Positions 51,277-60,994 of a stretch of DNA of 64,000 nucleotides are shown in pieces. The position numbers and the translations under genes are program-made. Source of the stretch: JAYPWI01 sp038135065 (GTDB lineage: Bacteria; Actinomycetota; Acidimicrobiia; Acidimicrobiales; Poriferisodalaceae); assembly GCA_038135065.1 (NCBI GenBank), contig JAYPWI010000004.1, positions 94,512 to 158,511 on the forward strand. The letters are read 5' to 3'. Below the pieces are notes generated by a model. The model searched no databases. It saw nothing but the letters and a program-made list of their open reading frames with translations, and had not been told where the DNA came from. Positions within the stretch are counted from its first letter, which is position 1. Each line of letters begins with the position of its first letter.

Positions 51277-52383
51277 GTGACAACATCCCCCGTAGCTGCA
51301 ACAACGAACACCCGGCGTCGCCCCCGCACGCTGGCCGTCGTGTTGGGCTCATTGGCCATCGTTCTCGCCGCCTGTGGCTCGTCGAGTGACAGCGATTCGT
51401 CGACCGATGGAGCCAATGCGTCCTCCGAAGGAGCCTCGTCCTCCGATGGCGACGATCGGCTGTCGGGCAGCTTGAGCATCACCGGCTCCTCCACGGTCGA
51501 GCCCGTGACCAACCTCTTGGCCGAGTCCTTCAGCGCAGCCAACCCCGGTGTCGCCTTCTCGGTCTCGGGTCCGGGTTCGGGTGACGGCCACAAGGCTGCG
51601 TGCGCTGGCGAAGTGCCGATCTGGAACAGCTCACGGCAGATCAAGGACAGCGAGGCCGAGTGCCTTGCCGAAGCTGGGATCGAGTTCATCGAGCTGCGAG
51701 TCGGCATCGACGGGATCTCGGTGATCACGTCGGCTGAGAACGATGCCGTGGAGTGCCTCAATTTCGCTGACCTGTACAGCCTGGTCGGTATCGAGTCCAC
51801 CGGTTTCGGGAGCTGGGCAGACGCCAACTCGTTGAACGCAGATCTGGCCGGCACCGGCCCCTTCCCCGACGCAGGGCTCGAGATCTTCGCTCCGGGCGAG
51901 GAATCCGGAACCTTCGACAGCTTCATCGAGATCGCCCTCGAGGACATCCACGATCAGCGGGTGGAGAGCGGTGACGCCGACGAGGCCTTCGCAGTTCGTC
52001 CCGACTACAACGCGTCGGCCAACGACAACGTGATCATCGACGGCGTTGCCGGGAACCAGTACAGCTTCGGCTGGGTGGGCTTCGCCTTCGCCGACGGAAA
52101 CCGGGAGCGAGTGAAGCTGCTCGAGATCGACGGTGGCGAGGGCTGTGTGGCCCCGACGCCCGAGACGATCGCGTCGGCCGATTTCCCGATCAGCCGTTTC
52201 CTGTACACCTACGTGGACGTGGCAGCAGCCGATGATCCGGTGGTGGCCGCCTTCGTCGACTACATGCTGGGCGACGAAGGTCAGCTGGCCGTCGTGGAAG
52301 CCGGTTACGTGAACCTGAGCGATGCCGACCTCGAGCAGAGCCGCAGCAACTGGAACGGCCGAATTCCCGGTCGGAACTTCTGA
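51277..52383 (+). CDS. pstS: Phosphate ABC transporter substrate-binding lipoprotein
   Basis: The 368 residues start with a signal peptide and lipobox (VLAACGSSSDSDSS), so the protein is anchored outside the membrane. SLSITGSSTVEPVTNLLAE binds phosphate through its Ser/Thr, and SGPGSGDGHKAACAGEVPIWNSSR with PGEESGTFDSF are further PstS motifs. It captures inorganic phosphate for PstCAB. GTG 51277 is the start. PHO-box-like repeats lie upstream. Confidence 0.92.
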   Translation: MTTSPVAATTNTRRRPRTLAVVLGSLAIVLAACGSSSDSDSSTDGANASSEGASSSDGDDRLSGSLSITGSSTVEPVTNLLAESFSAANPGVAFSVSGPGSGDGHKAACAGEVPIWNSSRQIKDSEAECLAEAGIEFIELRVGIDGISVITSAENDAVECLNFADLYSLVGIESTGFGSWADANSLNADLAGTGPFPDAGLEIFAPGEESGTFDSFIEIALEDIHDQRVESGDADEAFAVRPDYNASANDNVIIDGVAGNQYSFGWVGFAFADGNRERVKLLEIDGGEGCVAPTPETIASADFPISRFLYTYVDVAAADDPVVAAFVDYMLGDEGQLAVVEAGYVNLSDADLEQSRSNWNGRIPGRNF

Positions 52384-52427
52384 ACACGGCGACCTGATGA
52401 GGCCTCGGGTTGACAGACTGCCGAGTG

Positions 52428-53351
52428 ATGGTTGACGAGCTCTCACCGGATGATCTTCGGACGGCACCCGGGCGCCGGATGCGTGCATCGGGCGCCCGGT
52501 TGTTGTTCGCGTCCGCCGCTGGATTGACCGTGCTGGTCAGTGTGCTCATCCTCTGGACGATCGGTCGGGAAGCCTGGGGCTTCGTCAGCGAGGTCGAGTT
52601 CGACCAGCTGTTCTCGATCGGCTGGTTCCCGCGACGGGGGCTGTTCGACGTGGGCACCCTGCTGGTCAACACCCTCGAGATCTCGGGTGTGGCCATGGTC
52701 GTGTCGGTTCCTGCGGGGCTCGGTGCTGCCCTGTATCTCTCTGAATACGCCCGCCCCGGGGTCCGTCGCGTCATCAAGCCGACCCTCGAACTCCTAGCCA
52801 GCGTGCCCAGCGTCGTCTTGGGAGTGTTCGCCATCAGCTTCATCACCCCGAACGTGCTGAGTGCATTCATCGCTGACATCAACTTCTTCAACAAGCTGGC
52901 CGCCGGTATCGCCGTCGGCCTGCTGGTCGTGCCCCTGATCGCCTCGATCTCCGAAGATGCGTTGCGGGCCGTTCCCAACAGCCTGCGCGAGGCGAGCGCT
53001 GGGCTGGGGGCTCGCCAGATCACCACCACTGTCAGGGTGGTCGCTCCTGCGGCCCTGTCGGGAATGACGGCCGCCGTGGTGGTTGGCTTCTCCCGAGCGG
53101 TCGGGGAGACGATGGTCGTCACCATCGCCTCGGGTGGCGGTGACACATCACTGTTCTCACTGTCGTTGACGGAGTCTGGGGGGACTCTCACGTCGGCCAT
53201 GGCTGCGTTGGGACTCGGCACCGACCAGGTGGCGGGTTCGGATCTGGCCTTCCAGAGCCTGTTCTTCTTGGGGGCGGTGCTGTTCGTCATCACGCTCGGA
53301 CTCAACATGATGGGCAACGGGATCGTGAACCGGCTCAGGGAGCGCTACTGA
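52428..53351 (+). CDS. pstC: Phosphate ABC transporter permease PstC
   Basis: The 307 residues have about six membrane helices and the permease EAA-like loop DALRAVPNSLREASAGLGARQITTT. NTLEISGVAMVVSVPAGLGAALYLSEYA is typical of PstC. It forms the channel together with PstA. ATG 52428 is chosen over GTG 52425 and TTG 52410. The stop overlaps pstA by TGATG. Confidence 0.92.
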   Translation: MVDELSPDDLRTAPGRRMRASGARLLFASAAGLTVLVSVLILWTIGREAWGFVSEVEFDQLFSIGWFPRRGLFDVGTLLVNTLEISGVAMVVSVPAGLGAALYLSEYARPGVRRVIKPTLELLASVPSVVLGVFAISFITPNVLSAFIADINFFNKLAAGIAVGLLVVPLIASISEDALRAVPNSLREASAGLGARQITTTVRVVAPAALSGMTAAVVVGFSRAVGETMVVTIASGGGDTSLFSLSLTESGGTLTSAMAALGLGTDQVAGSDLAFQSLFFLGAVLFVITLGLNMMGNGIVNRLRERY

Positions 53352-54289
53352 TGTCGGTGATCACCACACCGGCGCAGATCGCCGAACAGGTCGCTCGGCA
53401 GGTGGCCAGGGATGGTCGGAAGGACGTCAGTGGGACCCTGTTCCGGTCCGCGCTGGCGCTCGCGACCCTGGCCTCGGTGCTGTCGTTGGGGGTGCTGCTC
53501 GTCGTCATGGTCGTCGACGGATGGTCGGTGCTGACCGGTCGCCTCGGACAGTTCCTGGGGAGCGGGTTCTCCCAGCGTTCGGCGGCTGATGCCGGGGTCT
53601 TCCACGGCATCCTCGGATCGCTGCAGATCGCCCTGTTGACTGCGGTGTTCGCTATCCCGGTGGGGGTGGGCACTGCCGTGTACCTGGTCGAATACTCGCG
53701 GGGTGGGTGGTTCGCCCGACTCGTCGAGTTGAACATCCGGAACCTCGCCGGCGTGCCCTCCATCGTCTACGGGCTGTTGGGACTGGCCGTGTTCGTCAAG
53801 ACCCTCGGGGCGTTCACCCAGGGAAAGACGGTGATCGCCGGTGGGATGACGCTGGCGGCCATGGTGTTGCCGCTGATCGTCATTGCCTCCATCGAGGCGT
53901 TGCGGGCCGTTCCCCAACAGTTGCGGGAGGCTGCGTACGGTGTGGGTGCAACGCAGTGGGAGGCTGTCACCCGCCAGGTCTTACCCGCTGCCCTCCCCGC
54001 AGTGCTGACCGGCATCGTGCTTGCCCTGTCGCGGGCCCTCGGGGAGGCGGCCCCGTTGATCCTCGTAGGGGCTGCCACCGGCTTCATTTCCTTCGGTGAC
54101 GCCAGTCTCGCCGAGTCCTTCACCGGGCCGTTCACTGCGGTGCCGGTGCTCATCTTCAACTTCGCCCGTCAGCCGGGGGCTGATTGGAGCGAGAATGCGG
54201 CGGCGGCCAGCGTGGTCATTCTGGCCGTGGTGCTCGTGGTGAACGGGTTGGCCCTATACCTACGGCAACGATTCGAGCGCAGATGGTGA
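53351..54289 (+). CDS. pstA: Phosphate ABC transporter permease PstA
   Basis: The 312 residues have a charged N-terminus (about 30 residues), then six helices and the motif EALRAVPQQLREAAYGVGATQWEAVTRQVLP, the contact loop for PstB. LAGVPSIVYGLLGLAVFVK is also characteristic. The ATG overlaps the pstC stop by one base. The stop lies within the start region of pstB. Confidence 0.92.
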   Translation: MSVITTPAQIAEQVARQVARDGRKDVSGTLFRSALALATLASVLSLGVLLVVMVVDGWSVLTGRLGQFLGSGFSQRSAADAGVFHGILGSLQIALLTAVFAIPVGVGTAVYLVEYSRGGWFARLVELNIRNLAGVPSIVYGLLGLAVFVKTLGAFTQGKTVIAGGMTLAAMVLPLIVIASIEALRAVPQQLREAAYGVGATQWEAVTRQVLPAALPAVLTGIVLALSRALGEAAPLILVGAATGFISFGDASLAESFTGPFTAVPVLIFNFARQPGADWSENAAAASVVILAVVLVVNGLALYLRQRFERRW

Positions 54290-54303
54290 TGTCGGGAGTG
54301 AAC

Positions 54304-55164
<861 letters not shown>

Positions 55165-55198
55165 GAATGGACAGTTTGGCGGACAGGGAGGGGACCGG

Positions 55199-55912
55199 GT
55201 GACGAACGACGAAGTACGGACCGAACTACGACAGCTCCTCGACGGATTGCGTCGGGATCTGCTGCGCATGGGGGCGATGGTTACGGAGGGTCTCTCCGCA
55301 GTGACGGTCGCCCTCCTGGCCGGCGACATCGATGCTGCCAACGAGATCGTGCAGAGCGACGACGAACTCGACCTGCTGAGCATCGAGGCCGAGGAGGCAT
55401 GTATCCGCATCCTTGCCCTGCAGGCGCCGGTCGCCACCGATCTCCGGGTGGTGGTGACGGATCTGAAGATGGTCGGCGAGATCGAGCGCAGTGGAGATCT
55501 CGTCACGAACATCGCGAAGGCCATTCCCCGCTTGCACGGTGCGACGCTGGATCCCCGACTGCGCGGGTTGCTGGATCAGATGCGCGAACAGTGTGTGCTG
55601 CTCTTCGGCCTTGCCATGGACGCTTACACCGATCGGGATGCCGAGATCGCCGGCTCGCTCCGGGGACTCGACGACACGTTGGACGGTCTTCACAACGAGT
55701 TCATCGATGCATTGTTCAGCAGCCGATCGTCCGATGCTCTGAGCATGGGACACACCACCCAACTCGCAGTGATCGGACGGTTCTACGAACGTATCGGCGA
55801 CCACGCAGTGAACATCGCGGAGCGGGTCACCTATCTGGTGACAGGTTCGCTCCCCGAGCACGCAGGAGCAGAGCGGGCTCGACAGGTGAGGGATCTCCGG
55901 TCGGACTCGTGA
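55199..55912 (+). CDS. phoU: Phosphate signalling protein PhoU
   Basis: The 237 residues comprise two PhoU helical repeats. The first has ELRQLLDGLRRDLLRMGAMV and VATDLRVVVTDLKMVGEIERSGDL, the second LAVIGRFYERIGDHAVNIAERV. These Asp/Glu-Arg-x-GD motifs bind metal and contact PstB and PhoR. PhoU represses the phosphate response when phosphate is plentiful. GTG 55199 has AGGGAGGGG upstream. The stop overlaps the kinase start (GTGA). Confidence 0.92.
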   Translation: MTNDEVRTELRQLLDGLRRDLLRMGAMVTEGLSAVTVALLAGDIDAANEIVQSDDELDLLSIEAEEACIRILALQAPVATDLRVVVTDLKMVGEIERSGDLVTNIAKAIPRLHGATLDPRLRGLLDQMREQCVLLFGLAMDAYTDRDAEIAGSLRGLDDTLDGLHNEFIDALFSSRSSDALSMGHTTQLAVIGRFYERIGDHAVNIAERVTYLVTGSLPEHAGAERARQVRDLRSDS

Positions 55913-57120
55913 CTCCGTGGCTGGTGCTCGTCACCTCGTTGGCCTTGGTGTCGTGTGGCGTGGCCTCCATGGCCTGGTTACGACTCCGCGCTGCCGTCGG
56001 CCGACTCGAAGGGCAACATGGGCGCGCTCCTCTCCATGCGCTGGCTGCGGTGGGCCGGCGTATCGAACAGCTGAAGGTTGAAGCCGGTGATGCCCGCAGG
56101 GCGCGGGCCGTGCTCGAAGCATCGATCGAATCGGTGCCCCTGGCCGTGGTAGTGACGGATGGTGACGGGGAGACGCTGTTCGCCAACGAAGCCGGCCAAC
56201 GCTTTCTGGCGGCACGTCGCGCCGATGCGCTGGTGTGGGGCGCCATTGAAGCTGTTCTGGAGGGAGCCCTCGCTGGTCGGCGGGGGGAGCGGGTGGTCGA
56301 CACGCATGGCCCTCCGGTCAGGTCCTGGCATGTGTCCGCCACTCCCATTTGGACTGCGGAACCGATCGGTGAGTCGACGGCCCGACCCCTCGGTGCGGCG
56401 ATTGTCGTGGAGGATCGCAGCCAGGGGGCCAGGGTGGATCGAATGCGACAGGATTTCGTTGCCAACCTCGGGCACGAACTGCGAACGCCAATCGGGGCGA
56501 TCTCGATCCTGATCGAAGCGTTGGAGGGTGAGAGCACGCCCACAGTGCGTGATCGACTGCTGGCTCGGGTGTCGATGGAGACCCGCCGAGCGACGAGCAT
56601 CGTCGACGATCTTCTCGAGTTGAGTCGATTGGAACTCGACCCTGGACCGCCGCCTTGCTCCGTGGATGTCCAGGGCTTGCTTGCTGAGGTCATCGACAGA
56701 CACACCACGCTGGCCGAGGGTCGACGGGTGACCCTCACCGCTGATGTCGTCGACAGCTGTACGCATCTCGTGGGTCAGCGGCCCCAGTTGTTGCGGGCAC
56801 TCGACAATCTCGTCGAGAACGCCGTGAAGTACAGCGACGATGGAACCGAGGTGGTGCTTGCAGCTCGTCCGGTCGACGACCATGTCGAGTTCGTGGTGCG
56901 TGATCAGGGGATTGGTATCCCTGCGCACGAGCAGGAGCGGATCTTCGAACGTTTCTATCGAGTGGACAGGGCTCGATCGCGCACGACCGGGGGCACCGGG
57001 CTGGGCCTGAGCATCGTGCGACATGTGGCCGTGAACCACGGGGGTGAGGTGTCTGTCCGATCGACCGAGGGCAGGGGTTCGACCTTTGTCATGCGCATTC
57101 CCAAGGAGCCGACTCTGTGA
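55909..57120 (+). CDS. PhoR-like phosphate sensor histidine kinase
   Basis: The 403 residues have one N-terminal membrane helix (about 4-24), a coiled segment and PAS-like domain (about 60-170), a HisKA domain with phosphoacceptor His189 in NLGHELRTPIG, and a HATPase domain with NLVENAVKYSDDG and GGTGLGLSIV. Its place after phoU and before the regulator supports a role in phosphate sensing. It lacks a large periplasmic domain, as in PhoR. Overlap with both neighbours is four bases. Confidence 0.88.
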   Translation: MTPWLVLVTSLALVSCGVASMAWLRLRAAVGRLEGQHGRAPLHALAAVGRRIEQLKVEAGDARRARAVLEASIESVPLAVVVTDGDGETLFANEAGQRFLAARRADALVWGAIEAVLEGALAGRRGERVVDTHGPPVRSWHVSATPIWTAEPIGESTARPLGAAIVVEDRSQGARVDRMRQDFVANLGHELRTPIGAISILIEALEGESTPTVRDRLLARVSMETRRATSIVDDLLELSRLELDPGPPPCSVDVQGLLAEVIDRHTTLAEGRRVTLTADVVDSCTHLVGQRPQLLRALDNLVENAVKYSDDGTEVVLAARPVDDHVEFVVRDQGIGIPAHEQERIFERFYRVDRARSRTTGGTGLGLSIVRHVAVNHGGEVSVRSTEGRGSTFVMRIPKEPTL

Positions 57121-57824
57121 CGACGGTGCTCGTAGTCGACGATGAGCCCTCGTACGCCGAGGCGCTGACGGTCAGCCTCGAACGGGAGGGGTTCGAGGTG
57201 GTGGCCCTGTACGACGGCCCAGCGGCAGTTGCCTACCTCGAGACGAACGCCGTTGACCTGGTCCTCCTCGATGTGATGTTGCCTGGAATGTCGGGCGTCG
57301 ATGTATGCCGTCGGATTCGCGCCTCGTCTCAGGTCCCCGTCATCATGGTCACTGCTCGGGCTGACGAGATCGATGCAGTTGTCGGACTCGAGGTTGGGGC
57401 AGACGACTACGTTGCCAAGCCGTATCGCTTACGAGAACTCGTAGCGCGGATGCGAGCCGTGCTGCGAAGGGCTGCATCGGGTGGACCCGACGACGGGCTG
57501 AGTGGTGGCGAGGATCGATCCGTGCTCGTGCAGGCCGGGGTTCGGGTCGATGTCGATCGCCACGTAGTGCACGTCGATGATGCCCCGGTCGATCTCCCGC
57601 TGAGAGAATTCGAACTGTTGGTCTACCTCATGGAGCGAGCGGGCCGGGTCGTGACGAGGGATGCCCTCATGCACAACGTGTGGGGATACGACTATGTGGG
57701 AGACACGAAGACTATCGACGTCCACATCCGTCGTCTTCGGAGCCGCGTCGAGCGCGATCCTGCCAATCCGGTGCGTATCAGGACGGTGCGAGGCCTCGGC
57801 TATCGCTTTGAAACCGAGGCCTGA
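57117..57824 (+). CDS. PhoP/PhoB-like response regulator
   Basis: The 235 residues have a receiver domain with VVDDE at 7-10, phosphoacceptor Asp52 (VLLDVMLPG) and the switch Lys in YVAKPYRLREL, then an OmpR-type winged helix with LREFELLVYLMERAGRVV and TIDVHIRRLRSRVE. It would bind direct repeats such as those before pstS and glnII. The GTG start overlaps the kinase stop. It ends the pst operon and converges on the next gene. Confidence 0.9.
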   Translation: MTTVLVVDDEPSYAEALTVSLEREGFEVVALYDGPAAVAYLETNAVDLVLLDVMLPGMSGVDVCRRIRASSQVPVIMVTARADEIDAVVGLEVGADDYVAKPYRLRELVARMRAVLRRAASGGPDDGLSGGEDRSVLVQAGVRVDVDRHVVHVDDAPVDLPLREFELLVYLMERAGRVVTRDALMHNVWGYDYVGDTKTIDVHIRRLRSRVERDPANPVRIRTVRGLGYRFETEA

Positions 57825-57831
57825 TCCCCTG

Positions 57832-59535
57832 TCAGTCAGTAGGGTCGTGGCCCTCGTCCGGCTCGGGTCCGAAGAACTCGGCGGTACTTGGGTGGCGAGG
57901 GAGGTCGCTTGGTCGCCCGTCGTGGTGCCGGCGTCTGCCGAAGCGCCGCCGCGGTCCGGAGTAGGGGGCTGAGGGAGGATTTCGTGGGTCGTCGTAGCGG
58001 CGCCGGCCCAGAAGACCTCGACGCCGCTCTGCGGGTCCCGCTTGGTTGTCCTGGGGGGGAGGCAGGTCGACGGGCGCGGACTGGGGAGGGGGAGCGTTCA
58101 GTAGGCGCGCGTGCACATCTGTGTCAGACCCTGGGTCGGGGTCGAGGAGCTTCGGGTCGGTCCGCCGTCGGAGTCCTCGTCGGCGATGATCTCCGCTGGA
58201 CGACACGACCTGATTCTCGGTGTCGTCCACTGCTCGACGGCCTCTGCGAGGCGTACGTCGCTCCGTCGGGAGATCGATGGCCGCCGCGACAGAACGCTCC
58301 GACCGCAGGGGAGGCAGGAGCGCCGCCGCCGTTTCCCTGCCCGGCACGATCGTGTCGTACTCGAGTTCCCAGTTGCCGAGGGGGTAGCTGGTGACCGGCG
58401 AGTGCGGTAGCCCGACCGCTGTCTCCCGTGCCGGCGGCCACGGAGGAGCTGCGTCCTGTGATTCGGTGTCGAGGTCGGGTGCCGAGAGTTCTGTGCTCGG
58501 CTCTTGGGGGTCCACCGTTGCCGAATCCCCGGACGCACTGTCCCTCGGATGGTCGAGAGGGTCGGTGGGTGACATCTCGGACGTGGTGATGTCGTCGGAG
58601 CTGGCCGGGGTGAACCCTGGGGGCGGTGTGAGTGGTCCAGAGGTGTCGGTGTCGGCGACCACTGGCGTGAGCAGTGACTCGAGCCATGGATCCTCGTCGT
58701 CGCCTATCTCGGCGATGTCGACATCGAAGGTGTCGAAGTCCTCGTCATCGACCAGGGAATCTGGCGGGGCGATCGGGCCTGCATCGGGGGTCGGGACGGC
58801 ATGTGTGGGCTCGGAACTTTCATCGACAGCGGGCTCGTCAGCCGGGGGTGCGACGGGTTCGTCGACCGTGTCCGCCGGCCCATCACGGTCGGGCTGGTAG
58901 TGGTCGTCCAGGTCGTCGAACCAGCGGTGGGGTGGTTCGACGCTGCGGGCTGGTGACGCCGGTTCGTCGGCCTCGTTGCCCGATCCAACATCGGTCGATG
59001 TAACGGGCTCGCCCATCGCGGCAGCCGGCACCGACGGGTGCGGCGGAGGGAGTGGGGCCTCTGCGACATCGTCGTCCAGCGGGGGCTCAACACTTGCAGG
59101 GGGTGAGATCTCGGCTTGGTCGTCTACCGGCGGGCTCGGTTCCACTCCGCCGAGGTCGGTCGTGTCCGGAGCTGCATCGTCGTCGGGAAGGTCAGCGGCG
59201 GCGGCCTCGAGGTCGGCCAACAGGTCGGCCATCTCTTGTTCGTAGCCAGCGGGATCGACAGGGTTTGGAGTCTCGAGTACCTCTGGCTGCGTTTCGGGCG
59301 CGTCGGTGATGTCCCCGTCGTCGCCGACGGCGGGTTCCGGTGATGCATCGGGTGGCAGCTGGATGGCTTGCAGGAGGGCTTCCATCGATTCGTTGATGTC
59401 ATCGAGCGATGCTTGTTGGGCGCGATCCTCGGGCGGTAGAGGTGGCTGTTTGCTGGGCGCGCTGGTGCCCTCGCCCTTGTCATCATCGTCCCCGTCGCCG
59501 TAGAGGTCGCCGAGGAAATTGGACAGACCGCTCAT
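57832..59535 (-). CDS. Long low-complexity protein with acidic body and basic tail
   Basis: The 567 residues begin MSGLSNFLGDLYGDGDDDD. Most of the chain is rich in Asp, Pro, Glu, Ser and Ala with no folded-domain pattern. The final 130 residues switch to Arg-rich segments (for example GLLGRRRYDD and RRRFGRRRHHDG). Such a charge split suggests a disordered scaffold that could bind acidic and basic partners, perhaps DNA. ATG 59535 follows GGAGCACCG. Function is unknown. It diverges from the MFS gene. Confidence 0.6.
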   Translation of the reverse strand: MSGLSNFLGDLYGDGDDDDKGEGTSAPSKQPPLPPEDRAQQASLDDINESMEALLQAIQLPPDASPEPAVGDDGDITDAPETQPEVLETPNPVDPAGYEQEMADLLADLEAAAADLPDDDAAPDTTDLGGVEPSPPVDDQAEISPPASVEPPLDDDVAEAPLPPPHPSVPAAAMGEPVTSTDVGSGNEADEPASPARSVEPPHRWFDDLDDHYQPDRDGPADTVDEPVAPPADEPAVDESSEPTHAVPTPDAGPIAPPDSLVDDEDFDTFDVDIAEIGDDEDPWLESLLTPVVADTDTSGPLTPPPGFTPASSDDITTSEMSPTDPLDHPRDSASGDSATVDPQEPSTELSAPDLDTESQDAAPPWPPARETAVGLPHSPVTSYPLGNWELEYDTIVPGRETAAALLPPLRSERSVAAAIDLPTERRTPRRGRRAVDDTENQVVSSSGDHRRRGLRRRTDPKLLDPDPGSDTDVHARLLNAPPPQSAPVDLPPPQDNQAGPAERRRGLLGRRRYDDPRNPPSAPYSGPRRRFGRRRHHDGRPSDLPRHPSTAEFFGPEPDEGHDPTD

Positions 59536-59615
59536 CGGTGCTCCTGTCGGCACAGGTGCAGTTTGGCTAAGGGACTGGGCCACCGGCGATGGCGCCCCCG
59601 CGTACAGTGGGCTAC

Positions 59616-60986
59616 GTGAACGGTGAGCCCTCCCCGGGAGATGGATCCCGTCCGCTCGGGCGCCAGGGGCGCGGGGCTGAGGCATTCGTCGTCAGCCCGT
59701 TCACCCGCCTGGCGCGGGTTCACCTCATGGGCGCAGCCGGTGATGCCTTGATCGGGATCGCCTTGGCGGGTTCGTTGTTCTTCAATCTGGATCCAACGGC
59801 AGCCCGGTCCAAGGTCGCCCTGTATCTGCTGTTGACCATCGCCCCGTTCGCAGTGGTGGGCCCCCTCATCGGACCCTTGATCGACCGAGCGCCAGGAGGC
59901 CGTCGGGGCATCGTGATCCTGAGCGCAGCAGGGCGTGCGCTACTGGCCGTGATGATGATTCGGCACCTCGACTCCTTGCTGATCTTCCCTGAAGCATTCG
60001 GAGCGCTGGTGCTCGGCAAGACCTATCACGTATCCAAGAGCGCCCTCGTCCCGAGGTTGGTGAGGGATAACGACGGTCTGGTCGAGGCCAACTCCAAGCT
60101 GACCCTCCTTTCCGGCCTTGGGGGAGCGCTCGCCGCCGGTCCGGGCCTCCTGTTGAACCTGCTCGGAAGTGAGTGGGTGCTTGCGATGGCAACAGCCGTC
60201 TTCGTGTGGATGGTTGTCGTCGGGCTCCGTATTCCCTCGACGCAGGTTGCTTCGCTCCGTCCGCCCCGGGCCGAACGCGTTGCATCGAGAAGTGCCGGGA
60301 TCGTGCTGGCGGCCAGTGCCATGTCGGTGCTGAGAGGCCTGACGGGCTTCACGCTGTTCCTCCTGGCGTTCTGGCTGCGTTCGAGCGAGGCGTCGACCAT
60401 CTGGTTCGGGGTGATGATCGCAGCGAGCGCAGCTGGTCAGTTGAGTGGGGCGGTGATGGCTCCGCATCTGCGTCGGTTGGTGCGTGAGGAGTACCTGCTC
60501 GGTGGGGTCCTTATCGTGGCCTCGATTACGACGCTGGTCGTTGCTTTCCCCGCACAGCGTGGGTGGGTCGTCTTTGCTGCCATGGCGGTCGGATTGGCGG
60601 CCGGCCTCGGAAAGTTGTCCTTCGATGCCATCGTGCAGCGGGATGCGCCTGAGGCCCGTCAGGGCGAGACGTTCGCCCGCTTCGAGACCCGCTTCCAGCT
60701 CATGTGGGTGCTGGGAGGCATCGTTCCGGTGATCACCCCCAACGGGATTCTGTCGATCCGGGCCGGCCTGGTGATGATGTGCGTGGCGAGCGGCAGCGCT
60801 GCTTTCTTGTACCTCGGTGGCCTGGCTGCTGTGCGGCGAGGTCGCCGAACACCGGGTGAGGTGATCGCCGCTCGGCTGTGGACCGAGCAGCGACGAGCCG
60901 CCGTTCGAGCCAAGCTTCCTCGCTGGTTGCAGGGCCGGCGGCTCCCCGACGCAGGCGGAGAGCCACCGGGGAGCGGGGCGCGCTGA
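59616..60986 (+). CDS. MFS-type membrane transporter
   Basis: About 456 residues with a short polar N-terminus and eleven or twelve hydrophobic helices; IGIALAGSLFFNL, GPLIGPLIDRAPGGRRG and AAGRALLAVMMIRH resemble MFS motif A and following helices. Charged C-terminal tail (QRRAAVRAKLPRW) is cytoplasmic. The substrate is unknown; export of a drug or metabolite is common in this group. GTG 59616 or ATG 59589 may start it. It converges on the DUF2342 gene. Confidence 0.75.
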   Translation: MNGEPSPGDGSRPLGRQGRGAEAFVVSPFTRLARVHLMGAAGDALIGIALAGSLFFNLDPTAARSKVALYLLLTIAPFAVVGPLIGPLIDRAPGGRRGIVILSAAGRALLAVMMIRHLDSLLIFPEAFGALVLGKTYHVSKSALVPRLVRDNDGLVEANSKLTLLSGLGGALAAGPGLLLNLLGSEWVLAMATAVFVWMVVVGLRIPSTQVASLRPPRAERVASRSAGIVLAASAMSVLRGLTGFTLFLLAFWLRSSEASTIWFGVMIAASAAGQLSGAVMAPHLRRLVREEYLLGGVLIVASITTLVVAFPAQRGWVVFAAMAVGLAAGLGKLSFDAIVQRDAPEARQGETFARFETRFQLMWVLGGIVPVITPNGILSIRAGLVMMCVASGSAAFLYLGGLAAVRRGRRTPGEVIAARLWTEQRRAAVRAKLPRWLQGRRLPDAGGEPPGSGAR

Positions 60987-60994
60987 GGACTCGC

